From NCBI GenBank assembly GCA_018267825.1, contig JAFDXR010000015.1, positions 39,033-103,032 on the forward strand: a stretch of DNA of 64,000 nucleotides. The letters run 5' to 3'. The notes below the pieces were generated by a model, which worked only from the letters and a program-made list of their open reading frames with translations, had not been told where the DNA came from and did not search any database. This stretch comes from Bacteroidota bacterium (GTDB lineage Bacteria > Bacteroidota > Bacteroidia > B-17B0 > Aurantibacillaceae). Positions 1-7,647 of the stretch are shown one piece after another; position 1 is the stretch's first letter, and every line of letters starts with the position of its first letter. Made by a program: the position numbers and the translations under genes.

Positions 1-391
1 CAATGGCCACACCTATAAACTTATTTCGCGAAAAATGCTGACCGAACAGGAGGCGGCCCAGAATGATGGTAAACAAAGGTGTTAACGCGTTGAGCATGCC
101 GGTGAGGCTGCTGCTGATGCGGGTTTCGGCCTTGGTAAACAAAAAAGCCGGCAACAGGCTCCCGAAAACACCCATGAGCACAAGGCCCTTCCAGGTTTTC
201 TGAAACGAGATGCCACGGTATTTATATACAAACGGAAGTAATACAAGGGAAGCCATGCTGATGCGGATAGCCGCCACCTCATCGCTCGTAAAAGCTTTCA
301 GGCCTTCTTTCATGAGTATAAAAGAGCTACCCCAAACCAGTGATAGCACAATCAGAATAACCCACGATAAAAAGCTGATGGAACGTTGCAT
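1..391 (-). CDS. EamA/DMT-family transporter, N-terminal part (cut by window edge)
   Basis: Reading the minus strand from the ATG at 391 gives 130 codons without a stop before the window ends. The product starts MQRSISFLSWVILIVLSLVWGSSF and continues with hydrophobic segments (LVLLPFVY, GVFGSLLPAFLF, LTPLFTIILGRLLF). The SLVWGSSF motif in the first membrane helix, followed by an LMKEGL-type turn, is typical of EamA (RhaT/DMT) inner-membrane permeases, which normally have ten helices and about 300 residues. Only about the first four helices are present. The substrate cannot be told; members export amino acids, metabolites or drugs. It is divergent from the OmpA-like gene. The open frames on either strand across 82-395 are shadows of this gene. 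Confidence 0.8.
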   Translation of the reverse strand, partial: MQRSISFLSWVILIVLSLVWGSSFILMKEGLKAFTSDEVAAIRISMASLVLLPFVYKYRGISFQKTWKGLVLMGVFGSLLPAFLFTKAETRISSSLTGMLNALTPLFTIILGRLLFGQHFSRNKFIGVAI

Positions 392-532
392 GTAAAGCCT
401 ACAAAAGTAATCATATTAATTTGATGAAAAAGCAGGATTGATGCGAGAAATAGTAAAATATTACTACTACCAATTACTCATTTACTGGCATGTATGTTGT
501 TTGCCTTGGCGCGAAACAAAACACTTTGCTAT

Positions 533-1963
533 ATGAAGCACATCTTAAAATCATTAACAGCAGTAACGTGCCTGGTAGCCTCGCAGGGGCTTGCACAACA
601 AACAACCGAAATTAAAATCACGCCGGCAGCACCACCCACCTATTATCACCAGGTAGCACTGGCTCCGGGTTTTTCAAATGCCAATGGAGCAACCGTCGAT
701 CTTTTTGCCAAAGGCGGAAAAGACATTGTATCGGTACCCGGTAACTATGTTGGCTCTCAGGATGCCGACAAAGGGGATAGTTATCTGGGGATTATCACCT
801 ATTATGAAGAAGGATCGTTGAGCCTCTCAAAAGCTGTGGAATCAGGCCTTACCGAATTTAACAGCGAAGATGCCGTGAACTATGGCGAATATATACAGAT
901 CGCTCTTCCGGGAGCATTGGGTGCCGGCAAAGAATATAACATCACGTTTAAGGTAAGCCTGGCCGATCATTCAGGATTCAGCAGCTCCGGCTGGGGCGTT
1001 TATTTCTCAGGCGAGGCCATGAACGAAAAAAGCAACAAAAGGCTCTCTGTTTCGCCACAGGTGCAGTTTCCGGGAATGGTAACCAATAAAACAGCCTGGA
1101 CCGAATTAAAAGCCAAATACAAAGCTACAGGTACGGAAAAATACGCCATTCTGGGCTGTTTCAATACAGGGTTTAAAACGCAGAAGACTGACGGAGGCAA
1201 AGGTTTTGCGGCGTCCAAAGCATATTACTATGTATCTTCTGTGATGCTCGTAGAAGAAGCTCCGGACAGGGATCGTGACGGTGTAGCAGATAAAGATGAT
1301 AAATGCCCGGATGTCATGGGCCTCGCAGCCCTGAATGGCTGTCCGGACAGGGATGGCGACGGAATAGCCGATGCAGATGACAAATGCCCTTCTGTGAAAG
1401 GTTCTGTGAAACTTGCTGGTTGTCCGGATGCGGATAATGATGGTGTGGCAGATGCCGATGATAAATGCCCGAATATGGCCGGTCCCGTAGAGTTTGCGGG
1501 TTGTCCTGATACCGACAAAGACGGCATTCCGGATAATAAAGACGAATGTCCGTCGCAGGCGGGTGTTGCCTCTAACTATGGTTGCCCAGAAATAAAAATG
1601 GACGTTAGGACCAAGGAGTTATTCCAGAAAGCCATGTCGGGCATCCAGTTTGAATCGGGCAAGGATGTTATCAAGAAATCTTCCTTCGGTATTCTTGATA
1701 ATGTAGCATCTGTTCTGAAATCAAATCCAACCTGGATCGCAGAAGTACAGGGTCACACAGACAATGTTGGGAATGCAGCTGAAAACAAGGAATTATCCAG
1801 GAAAAGAGCACACGCCGTAACGAAATACCTGAAAAGCAAAGGCGTTGAGAACAAGCTGACTGCCGAAGGTTTTGGTATGGAAAGACCAATTGCCGAAAAT
1901 AAAACGGCAGCCGGTCGCGCCAAAAACCGCCGGGTGGAGTTCAGAATCACCTACGAGCAATAA
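533..1963 (+). CDS. OmpA-family outer-membrane protein with thrombospondin type 3 repeats
   Basis: The 476-aa product starts at the ATG at 533, which gives a clean signal peptide (MKHILKSLTAVTCLVASQGLAQ). The frame opens 13 codons earlier, but that would put charged residues ahead of the signal. After the signal comes a domain of about 200 residues of probable beta structure. Next, roughly residues 240-355, come four calcium-binding TSP3 repeats of the type DRDGDGIADADDKCP...GCPD. The last ~110 residues are an OmpA C-terminal peptidoglycan-binding domain with the hallmark GHTDNVG and the closing AKNRRVEF. It probably anchors the outer membrane to the cell wall. It is monocistronic, with its own terminator just downstream. 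Confidence 0.9.
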   Translation: MKHILKSLTAVTCLVASQGLAQQTTEIKITPAAPPTYYHQVALAPGFSNANGATVDLFAKGGKDIVSVPGNYVGSQDADKGDSYLGIITYYEEGSLSLSKAVESGLTEFNSEDAVNYGEYIQIALPGALGAGKEYNITFKVSLADHSGFSSSGWGVYFSGEAMNEKSNKRLSVSPQVQFPGMVTNKTAWTELKAKYKATGTEKYAILGCFNTGFKTQKTDGGKGFAASKAYYYVSSVMLVEEAPDRDRDGVADKDDKCPDVMGLAALNGCPDRDGDGIADADDKCPSVKGSVKLAGCPDADNDGVADADDKCPNMAGPVEFAGCPDTDKDGIPDNKDECPSQAGVASNYGCPEIKMDVRTKELFQKAMSGIQFESGKDVIKKSSFGILDNVASVLKSNPTWIAEVQGHTDNVGNAAENKELSRKRAHAVTKYLKSKGVENKLTAEGFGMERPIAENKTAAGRAKNRRVEFRITYEQ

Positions 1964-1986
1964 TTTTTTTGAATCAAAAAAACAGG

Positions 1987-2011
1987 GCCCGTGTTTCGTA
2001 CACGGGCTTTT
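1987..2011 (+). terminator. Rho-independent terminator after the OmpA-like gene
   Basis: GCCCGTGT (1987-1994) pairs perfectly with ACACGGGC (2000-2007) across a 5-nt loop and is followed by TTTTG. It begins 23 nt after the stop of the OmpA-like gene. The 150 bases from here to the tRNA promoter are A-rich and hold nothing I recognise. Confidence 0.85.
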
Positions 2012-2160
2012 GTATTGAAACTGGGCTCATAAAGCGTCCATTCCCGGGTTTGGGACTGCATTTACTTGCGGAAAACTGCAAAATATCAGCAGGCTAAAAA
2101 CCTGATAAAAAGGAAGAAAGAAAAAATTTCAAATAAAATCCAAAAAAAGTTTTATTTTTT

Positions 2161-2191
2161 TTTGCAACAACCAGTTTTCTTGCTAAATTTG
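2161..2191 (+). promoter_or_regulatory. Bacteroidota-type promoter for the tRNA-tuf cluster
   Basis: TTTG at 2161-2164 and TAAATTTG at 2184-2191 are 19 nt apart. This matches the Bacteroidota primary sigma consensus (TTTG, about 19-21 nt, TAnnTTTG). It lies about 50 nt ahead of tRNA-Thr(TGT). A weak CCCC/GGGG hairpin followed by TTTT (2196-2217) sits in the leader. Confidence 0.7.
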
Positions 2192-2242
2192 CAGTCCCCA
2201 AAAAAATAAGGGGTTTTCGTTCTTTCAAAACATAAAAAATAA

Positions 2243-2315
2243 GCCGAAGTAGCTCAGCTGGTAGAGCAGCTGATTTGTAATCAGCTGGTCGGGGGTTCGA
2301 GTCCCTTCTTCGGCT
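2243..2315 (+). tRNA. tRNA-Thr (anticodon TGT)
   Basis: The 73-nt cloverleaf has acceptor arms GCCGAAG/CTTCGGC, anticodon stem GCTGA/TCAGC with loop TTTGTAA, a T arm around GGGGTTCGAGTCCC, and discriminator T. CCA is not encoded. It is the first of four tRNAs ahead of tuf. Confidence 0.97.
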
Positions 2316-2334
2316 CTTTTTTTTTAAATGTGTA

Positions 2335-2416
2335 GGGGCAATACCAGAGTGGCCAAATGGGGCAGACTGTAAATCTGCTGACTTCGTCTTCGGTGGTTCG
2401 AATCCATCTTGCCCCA
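2335..2416 (+). tRNA. tRNA-Tyr (anticodon GTA)
   Basis: The 82-nt tRNA has acceptor arms GGGGCAA/TTGCCCC, anticodon stem GCAGA/TCTGC with loop CTGTAAA, and the long variable arm expected of a bacterial class II tRNA-Tyr. Discriminator A. It follows tRNA-Thr(TGT) by 19 nt. Confidence 0.97.
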
Positions 2417-2490
2417 CTAAAAACTCAGATGCTAAGGCAGATGTGATTTTGCAGGCTTTAGGATCCTTTAGAGAATAAAGGATAACAAAA

Positions 2491-2563
2491 GCGGAAGTAG
2501 CTCAATTGGTAGAGCTCCAGCCTTCCAAGCTGGAGGTTGCGGGTTCGAGACCCGTCTTCCGCT
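2491..2563 (+). tRNA. tRNA-Gly (anticodon TCC)
   Basis: The 73-nt tRNA has acceptor arms GCGGAAG/CTTCCGC, anticodon stem CCAGC/GCTGG with loop CTTCCAA, and discriminator T. Its last 16 nt and the bases just after it recur at 2620-2635 as part of a broken copy. Confidence 0.97.
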
Positions 2564-2586
2564 CAAGAATTGTGTGATGGAGAAGA

Positions 2587-2635
2587 GGGGTCGAGAAGTT
2601 TATCCCGATTTTGTCGGGAAGACCCGTCTTCCGCT
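2587..2635 (+). pseudogene. Broken tRNA-Gly 3' half with a palindromic insert
   Basis: The last 16 nt of the intact tRNA-Gly (2548-2563) recur exactly at 2620-2635, and the following bases are also alike (CAAGAATTGTGTG against CAAAAAATGTGTA). Ahead of this lies a T-arm-like GGGGTCGAGA (2587-2596). Between the two pieces, about 23 nt contain the hairpin TCCCGA-ttttg-TCGGGA (2603-2618). No acceptor 5' strand, D arm or anticodon arm can be found, so it cannot be a working tRNA. It looks like a tandem duplication whose copy decayed after a palindrome entered the T loop. Confidence 0.65.
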
Positions 2636-2728
2636 CAAAAAATGTGTAGTTGGCAGCAGGGAAGGAACATAACCGTTACAGCGGACAAAAGACAATGATG
2701 GCTTGCGGAAGGCGGCCTAAAACTTTTG

Positions 2729-2753
2729 AAAGTCCCCAAAATGAGGGACTTTT
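2729..2753 (+). terminator. Hairpin with T tract inside the tRNA cluster
   Basis: AAAGTCCC (2729-2736) pairs with GGGACTTT (2745-2752), followed by CGTG. This could end or attenuate the upstream tRNA transcript between tRNA-Gly and tRNA-Thr(GGT). The T tract is short and overlaps the stem, so strength is uncertain. Confidence 0.45.
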
Positions 2754-2825
2754 CGTGTATCGAAAAATGAAGTTCCGAAAAAACGTTCTTTTTATGTCCT
2801 TAAATTGTAAAGTTGGGCAAATTAA

Positions 2826-2939
2826 GCTGTTGTAGCTCAGTCCCGGTTTTTGCAAATCTGCTGATTTGCCTGAAAAACCGAGGATCCTCGAAAAATCATT
2901 AGAATCGAAGATTTTGGATTTTTCGGGATAGTAGAGCAC
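2826..2939 (+). pseudogene. Broken tRNA-Thr(GGT) copy interrupted by an 89-nt palindromic element
   Basis: Bases 2824-2841 repeat exactly the start of the intact tRNA-Thr(GGT) (2952-2969), and the upstream GCAAAT context is shared. After the D arm starts (...GCTCAGT) the copy is broken by 2842-2930. Its D arm then resumes as GTAGAGCAC (2931-2939) and the copy stops. The insert is bounded by TCCCG (2841-2845) and CGGGA (2924-2928). It contains two hairpins and a perfect 12-bp palindrome, CGAGGATCCTCG, at 2879-2890. No anticodon or T arm remains. Confidence 0.7.
2842..2930. repeat. Compound palindromic element inside a tRNA copy
   Basis: Hairpin 1 is CGGTTTTT-GCAAAT ... ATTTGC-ctg-AAAAACCG (2844-2880). 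Hairpin 2 is CGAAAAATC (2889-2897) with GATTTTTCG (2917-2925). They are joined by the palindrome at 2879-2890. The outer TCCCG/CGGGA ends resemble the simpler palindromes at 2603-2618 and 16016-16033. It carries no ORF, so any movement would need help in trans. A mobile, REP/MITE-like nature is inference. Confidence 0.55.
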
Positions 2940-2953
2940 CAGCGCAAATACAA

Positions 2954-3025
<72 letters not shown>

Positions 3026-3114
3026 CAAAGGTTTTTCTGTTTTAGATAAACCATAAACAAGATAGTTTAGAAACTATATATAAAACAAATAAAAACAAAT
3101 AAATAACAAAAGCT

Positions 3115-4302
3115 ATGGCTAAAGAAAAATTCGACCGTTCCAAACCTCACGTAAACATTGGAACAATTGGTCACGTTGACCACGGTAAAACTACCTTAAC
3201 TGCTGCTATCACTACAGTATTAGCTGAAAAAGGATTAGCAGAGTTAAGAGATTTCTCATCAATTGATAATGCTCCTGAAGAAAAAGAACGTGGTATCACG
3301 ATCAATACTTCTCACGTTGAATATGCAACTGCTAACCGTCACTACGCTCACGTTGACTGTCCAGGTCACGCTGACTACGTTAAGAACATGGTTACCGGTG
3401 CTGCTCAGATGGACGGTGCTATCTTAGTAGTAGCTGCTACAGATGGTCCAATGCCTCAAACACGTGAGCATATCCTTTTAGCCCGCCAGGTAGGTGTGCC
3501 TAAAATCGTTGTGTTCATGAACAAAGTTGACATGGTTGAAGATGCTGAGTTATTAGACTTAGTTGAAATGGAAATCCGCGAATTATTATCATTCTATAAA
3601 TTCGATGGCGACAACACACCAATTATCCGTGGTTCAGCTTTAGGTGGATTAAATAAAGATCCAAAATGGGTTGACAAAATTATGGAGTTAATGGATGCAG
3701 TTGATACTTACATTCCACTTCCTCCACGCGATAAAGATAAACCTTTCCTGATGCCGGTTGAAGACGTGTTCACGATCACTGGTCGTGGTACTGTTGCTAC
3801 AGGCCGTATCGAAACAGGTGTTATCAATACAGGTGATACAGTTGATATCTTAGGTATGCAGGAAGAAAAATTATCTTCGACTGTAACCGGGGTAGAGATG
3901 TTCCGTAAAATCCTGGATTATGGTGAAGCTGGAGATAACGTAGGTTTATTATTACGTGGTGTTGATAAAAAAGACATCCGTCGTGGTATGGTTATCGCAA
4001 AACCAGGTTCTATCAAACCTCACAAAAAATTCAAAGCTGAGGTGTATATCCTGAAAAAAGAAGAAGGTGGCCGTCACACGCCATTCCACAATAAATACCG
4101 TCCTCAGTTCTACTTACGTACAACTGACGTAACTGGTGAGATTTCATTAGATGCAGGCCGCGAAATGGTTATGCCTGGTGATAACGTAACTATTACAGTT
4201 GAGTTGATCGCTCCGGTAGCTATGGATAAAGGTCTTCGTTTCGCGATCCGCGAAGGTGGCCGTACCGTAGGTGCAGGTCAGGTAACTGAAATCTTAGACT
4301 AA
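3115..4302 (+). CDS. tuf: Elongation factor Tu
   Basis: The 395-aa product is full length for EF-Tu, the GTPase that delivers aminoacyl-tRNA to the ribosome. The GTP-binding motifs are intact: GHVDHGKT (19-26), DCPGH (81-85) and NKVD (136-139), followed by the two beta-barrel domains ending [10 protein letters not shown]. The start ATG follows an A-rich leader (AAATAACAAAAGCT) with no Shine-Dalgarno sequence, as is usual for strongly expressed Bacteroidota genes. Codon use is highly biased (TTA for Leu, GGT for Gly). It sits in the conserved order tRNA-tuf-tRNA-Trp-secE-nusG. A hairpin with TTTT follows at 4331-4359. Confidence 0.99.
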   Translation: MAKEKFDRSKPHVNIGTIGHVDHGKTTLTAAITTVLAEKGLAELRDFSSIDNAPEEKERGITINTSHVEYATANRHYAHVDCPGHADYVKNMVTGAAQMDGAILVVAATDGPMPQTREHILLARQVGVPKIVVFMNKVDMVEDAELLDLVEMEIRELLSFYKFDGDNTPIIRGSALGGLNKDPKWVDKIMELMDAVDTYIPLPPRDKDKPFLMPVEDVFTITGRGTVATGRIETGVINTGDTVDILGMQEEKLSSTVTGVEMFRKILDYGEAGDNVGLLLRGVDKKDIRRGMVIAKPGSIKPHKKFKAEVYILKKEEGGRHTPFHNKYRPQFYLRTTDVTGEISLDAGREMVMPGDNVTITVELIAPVAMDKGLRFAIREGGRTVGAGQVTEILD

Positions 4303-4330
4303 GCAATTAGTTGAGAATTTAAACTGGTAG

Positions 4331-4359
4331 AATGGCTAGCCGGAAGGCTTGGCCATTTT
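4331..4359 (+). terminator. Hairpin between tuf and tRNA-Trp
   Basis: AATGGC-t-AGCC pairs with GGCT-tG-GCCATT around a GGAA tetraloop, followed by TTTTG. It could be a partial terminator or a processing hairpin that separates tuf mRNA from the tRNA-Trp-secE transcript. Confidence 0.6.
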
Positions 4360-4381
4360 GCCGTTTATAATCAAGGGTTTT

Positions 4382-4452
4382 ACGGGCATAGTTCAATGGT
4401 AGAATAGCGGTCTCCAAAACCGTTGATGGGAGTTCGAATCTCTCTGCCCGTG
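4382..4452 (+). tRNA. tRNA-Trp (anticodon CCA)
   Basis: The 71-nt tRNA has acceptor arms ACGGGCA/TGCCCGT, anticodon stem GCGGT/ACCGT with loop CTCCAAA, and discriminator G. Its place between tuf and secE is the conserved bacterial arrangement. Confidence 0.97.
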
Positions 4453-4526
4453 CAAACAAGTGGTAGCTGTTTAGTTATAAAGAAGATCCTTTACTGGACA
4501 TCGAGCACTAAAAATTAGGAAAAGGT

Positions 4527-4721
4527 ATGAGCAAAATCGGAACTTACGTACAGGAAACCACCAATGAACTGGTGAATAAGGTAACCTGGCCAACCTGGCA
4601 GGAGCTGCAAGGCAGCGCCATTGTGGTGATGGTAGCTTCTACAATCATTGGGTTGATTGTGTGGGGCATGGATATGGGATTTAGTTGGATTATGGAAAAA
4701 GCTTACCAAATGGTGAGTTAA
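4527..4721 (+). CDS. secE: Preprotein translocase subunit SecE
   Basis: The 64-aa protein has the single-helix SecE layout: an amphipathic stretch with NKVTWPTWQEL, then one membrane helix (SAIVVMVASTIIGLIVWGMDMGF). With SecY and SecG it forms the inner-membrane channel that exports proteins, including the first step for all T9SS cargo in this window. Its position directly before nusG supports the call. Confidence 0.95.
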   Translation: MSKIGTYVQETTNELVNKVTWPTWQELQGSAIVVMVASTIIGLIVWGMDMGFSWIMEKAYQMVS

Positions 4722-4737
4722 TTAATTTTTTTCAAAA

Positions 4738-5304
4738 ATGGCGGAAACAACAAAAGAATCTTCGATTGCCAAGAAATGGTACGTCGTACGTGCTGTGAGC
4801 GGGCAGGAGAAGAAAGTAAAACAATATATTGAAGTAGAGATCAATCGTTTGAAACTGAACGATTATGTATCACAGGTACTGATCCCTACCGAAAAAATCA
4901 TCCAGATCCGGAATGGTAAGAAAGTGGCTAAAGAACGCTCATTTTACCCGGGATACGTTTTAATTGAAGCGGCCCTGGTTGGTGAGATTCCTCACACGAT
5001 CAAAAACATTACCGGCGTTATCGGCTTTTTGGGCGAAACCAAAGGTGGCGACCCGGTTCCGATGCGGTTATCAGAAGTGAACCGTATTTTAGGTAAAGTG
5101 GATGAACTCACCGAAGCAGAAGGAACCGTAGCCAGCAATTACGTGGTAGGTGAATCTGTGAAAGTTATCAATGGTCCTTTCAATGGCTTCAATGGTATTA
5201 TTGAAGAGATCAATGATGAGAAAAAGAAAATTAAAGTAACCGTTAAGATTTTTGGTCGCAAAACCCCTGTCGAATTGAACTTCGGTGAGGTTGAGCGCGA
5301 ATAA
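4738..5304 (+). CDS. nusG: Transcription termination/antitermination factor NusG
   Basis: The 188-aa protein has an N-terminal NGN domain (KWYVVRAVSGQEKKVKQYIE, then the FYPGYVLIE segment) and a C-terminal KOW domain (about 130-188, with VINGPFNGFNGIIEEI). It binds RNA polymerase to suppress pausing and couples it to Rho or the ribosome. It starts 16 nt after secE, so the two are surely co-transcribed. Confidence 0.98.
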   Translation: MAETTKESSIAKKWYVVRAVSGQEKKVKQYIEVEINRLKLNDYVSQVLIPTEKIIQIRNGKKVAKERSFYPGYVLIEAALVGEIPHTIKNITGVIGFLGETKGGDPVPMRLSEVNRILGKVDELTEAEGTVASNYVVGESVKVINGPFNGFNGIIEEINDEKKKIKVTVKIFGRKTPVELNFGEVERE

Positions 5305-5421
5305 AAGCATTGCAGGGTAGTTTGTTTTTTATTGAGAGCGATTCGCTGCTTCCAAACTCAGTAAGAAAATTTAAAGTGAGAAAACGATCCCTGTGATATA
5401 AATACATAAAAACAATAAAAA

Positions 5422-5865
5422 ATGGCAAAAGAGTTATCAGCAATCGTTAAGCTACAGATCAAAGGTGGAGCTGCTAACCCGTCGCCTCCGATCGGTCCTG
5501 CACTGGGTGCCAAAGGGGTGAACATTATGGAGTTCTGTAAAGCGTTCAACGCGCGTACGCAGGAACAACAAGGTAAAGTATTACCTGTTATCATCAATGT
5601 TTACTCTGACAAGTCGTTCGATTTCGTAATCAAACGTCCGCCTGCAGCAGTACAGATCATGGAGATTGCGAAAATCAAAGCCGGTTCTGGCGAAAGCAAC
5701 CGTAAAAAAGTGGGATCCATTTCATGGGATCAGATCCGTACCATCGCACAGGATAAAATTGTAGACATGAACTGCTTTACAATTGAATCAGCAATGCGCA
5801 TGGTTGCAGGAACTGCCCGCAGTATGGGTGTTACCGTAACTGGCGAAGCTCCAGCTAAAAATTAA
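5422..5865 (+). CDS. rplK: Ribosomal protein L11
   Basis: The 147-aa product has the L11 signature: [20 protein letters not shown] at the N-terminus and a C-terminal rRNA-binding domain ([15 protein letters not shown]...[10 protein letters not shown]). L11 forms the GTPase-associated centre with 23S rRNA. It lies 117 nt after nusG. That gap may hold a promoter, but I see no clear TAnnTTTG element. Confidence 0.99.
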   Translation: MAKELSAIVKLQIKGGAANPSPPIGPALGAKGVNIMEFCKAFNARTQEQQGKVLPVIINVYSDKSFDFVIKRPPAAVQIMEIAKIKAGSGESNRKKVGSISWDQIRTIAQDKIVDMNCFTIESAMRMVAGTARSMGVTVTGEAPAKN

Positions 5866-5897
5866 TTCATTATTCATTAACAAAAACAAGCTTTAAA

Positions 5898-6590
5898 ATG
5901 GCAACGTTGACTAAAAAAAGAAAAACAGCTGATGCGAAGTTCGATGCAACGAAATCGTATTCAGTTGACGAAGCTTCGAAGATCGTGAAAGAAATCACGA
6001 CAACGAAGTTCGACGCTTCTGTGGATCTCGCGATCCGTTTAGGAGTTGATCCTCGTAAAGCTAACCAAATGGTGAGGGGCACCGTTACCCTGCCGCACGG
6101 TACTGGTAAAACAGTACGCGTACTGGCAATCGTAACGCCTGATAAAGAAGCTGAAGCGAAAGCTGCAGGTGCTGACTACGTAGGGTTAGACGAGTATATC
6201 GAAAAGATCAAAGGTGGATGGACAGACGTAGACGTAATCATCACTATGCCTTCAGTAATGGGTAAAGTAGGTGCATTAGGTCGTGTGTTAGGTCCTCGTG
6301 GTTTAATGCCTAACCCTAAAACAGGTACAGTAACTATGGAAGTAGGAAAAGCTGTAACTGAATCAAAAGGTGGTAAAATCGACTTCAAAGTGGATAAAGC
6401 CGGTATCATTCACACATCAGTAGGTAAAGCGTCTTTCAGCGCTGATAAACTGGCTGAGAATGCGAATGAGGTTTTACAAACCATCGTGAAGTTAAAACCA
6501 TCCAGCGCAAAAGGTACATACGTGAAATCCGTTTTCATGAGCAGTACCATGAGTGCAGGCATCCAAGTAGACACCAAATCATTTAACTAA
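5898..6590 (+). CDS. rplA: Ribosomal protein L1
   Basis: The 230-aa product is full length for L1, the L1-stalk protein that helps release deacylated tRNA. It has the central [19 protein letters not shown] motif and the terminal [18 protein letters not shown] signature. It follows rplK by 32 nt. In other bacteria L1 represses its own operon by binding the leader; I cannot identify the binding site here. Confidence 0.99.
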   Translation: MATLTKKRKTADAKFDATKSYSVDEASKIVKEITTTKFDASVDLAIRLGVDPRKANQMVRGTVTLPHGTGKTVRVLAIVTPDKEAEAKAAGADYVGLDEYIEKIKGGWTDVDVIITMPSVMGKVGALGRVLGPRGLMPNPKTGTVTMEVGKAVTESKGGKIDFKVDKAGIIHTSVGKASFSADKLAENANEVLQTIVKLKPSSAKGTYVKSVFMSSTMSAGIQVDTKSFN

Positions 6591-6606
6591 TTAGAAACCT
6601 GTTAGT

Positions 6607-7110
6607 ATGAACAAACAAGAAAAAACCCAGGAAATAGAAAGATTAGTTGGCATTTTAAATGCTAATACTAAGATCTATTTAGCGGATTGTTCTTCTTTAA
6701 CAGTAGAAAAGGTTAACCAGTTCCGTCGTTCTTGCTTTGAGAAAAAAGTAAGCATGACTGTTGTTAAAAACACGTTATTAAAGAAAGCTTTGGAACGTGC
6801 CAATGACAGCAAAATGGCGGAAATGATCCCGGCTTTAAAAGGCGAAACAGCGCTCATGCTTACAGATACATCCAATGTACCTGCCAAGCTGATCAAAGAT
6901 TTCCGTAAAAAAGGCGATAAACCTGCTCTGAAAGCTGCTTACGTAGAAGAGATGATCTTCATCGGCGACGATAAACTCGAAGCACTGGCTTCTCTGAAGT
7001 CCAAAAACGAGCTCATCGCAGACGTTGTCATGTTACTGCAATCACCGATCAAACGTGTGGTTGGCGGCTTAGAAAACAAAGCAAAAGGCTCCGAAGAAGC
7101 CGCTGCTTAA
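6607..7110 (+). CDS. rplJ: Ribosomal protein L10
   Basis: The 167-aa product has an N-terminal rRNA-binding region (SSLTVEKVNQFRRSCF, VKNTLLKKAL) and a C-terminal helix that carries L7/L12 dimers. It is the base of the ribosomal stalk. It starts 16 nt after rplA and is followed by rplL, the usual pair. Confidence 0.98.
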   Translation: MNKQEKTQEIERLVGILNANTKIYLADCSSLTVEKVNQFRRSCFEKKVSMTVVKNTLLKKALERANDSKMAEMIPALKGETALMLTDTSNVPAKLIKDFRKKGDKPALKAAYVEEMIFIGDDKLEALASLKSKNELIADVVMLLQSPIKRVVGGLENKAKGSEEAAA

Positions 7111-7173
7111 TTCCTGTTCCAAATTGAAGACAATTAAAAAACAAATTAATTAACCTTATTAAAACTAATAAAA

Positions 7174-7545
7174 ATGGCAGACGTAAAAGCAATCGCTGAA
7201 ACATTAGTAAACTTAACAGTGAAGGAAGTTCAAGAACTTTCTCAAATTTTAAAAGACGAATACGGAATCGAACCAGCTGCTGCAGCAGTAGTTGTTGCAG
7301 GTAACGGTGGCGGCGGAGAAGCTGCTGCTGCTAAAACGGCATTTGACGTTGTATTATTAGACGCAGGTGCGGCTAAATTAGGTGTTGTAAAAGTTGTAAA
7401 AGACTTAACTGGTCTGGGCTTAAAAGAAGCTAAAGACTTAGTTGACGGCGCACCAAAACCAGTAAAAGAAGGCATCGCTAAAGAAGAAGCTGAATCTATC
7501 AAGAAAGCTTTAGAAGAAGCGGGAGCTAAAGTTGAAGTTAAGTAA
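7174..7545 (+). CDS. rplL: Ribosomal protein L7/L12
   Basis: The 123-aa product has an N-terminal dimerisation domain, an Ala/Gly hinge (about 35-52) and the conserved C-terminal domain ([20 protein letters not shown]). It recruits translation GTPases and is present in several copies per ribosome. A strong hairpin directly after the gene (7561-7598) could let L7/L12 be made in excess of RNA polymerase. Confidence 0.98.
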   Translation: MADVKAIAETLVNLTVKEVQELSQILKDEYGIEPAAAAVVVAGNGGGGEAAAAKTAFDVVLLDAGAAKLGVVKVVKDLTGLGLKEAKDLVDGAPKPVKEGIAKEEAESIKKALEEAGAKVEVK

Positions 7546-7560
7546 TTAGCTTACCATAAT

Positions 7561-7598
7561 AAGGGGAATAGGCATCCATGTGGTGCCTTCCCCTTTTT
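7561..7598 (+). terminator. Attenuating terminator between rplL and rpoB
   Basis: AAGGGGAA (7561-7568) pairs with TTCCCCTT (7588-7595), with an inner GGCA/TGCC stem and a run of Ts to 7598. It lies between rplL and rpoB, where many bacteria have a partial terminator that lowers rpoBC expression relative to ribosomal proteins. Since no clear promoter is seen in the 50 nt before rpoB, partial read-through is the likely mode. Confidence 0.75.
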
Positions 7599-7647
7599 GT
7601 CGCTTTAGTCGTACTCTTTTTACTAACTCAATTAAAACCTTATTACC

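Noticed and set aside
2094..2417. Minus-strand ORF of 107 aa containing a DSNPRPADYKSAALPAEL-like stretch
   Set aside because: It is the antisense of tRNA-Thr and tRNA-Tyr. Such frames are a well-known false annotation caused by tRNA sequence.
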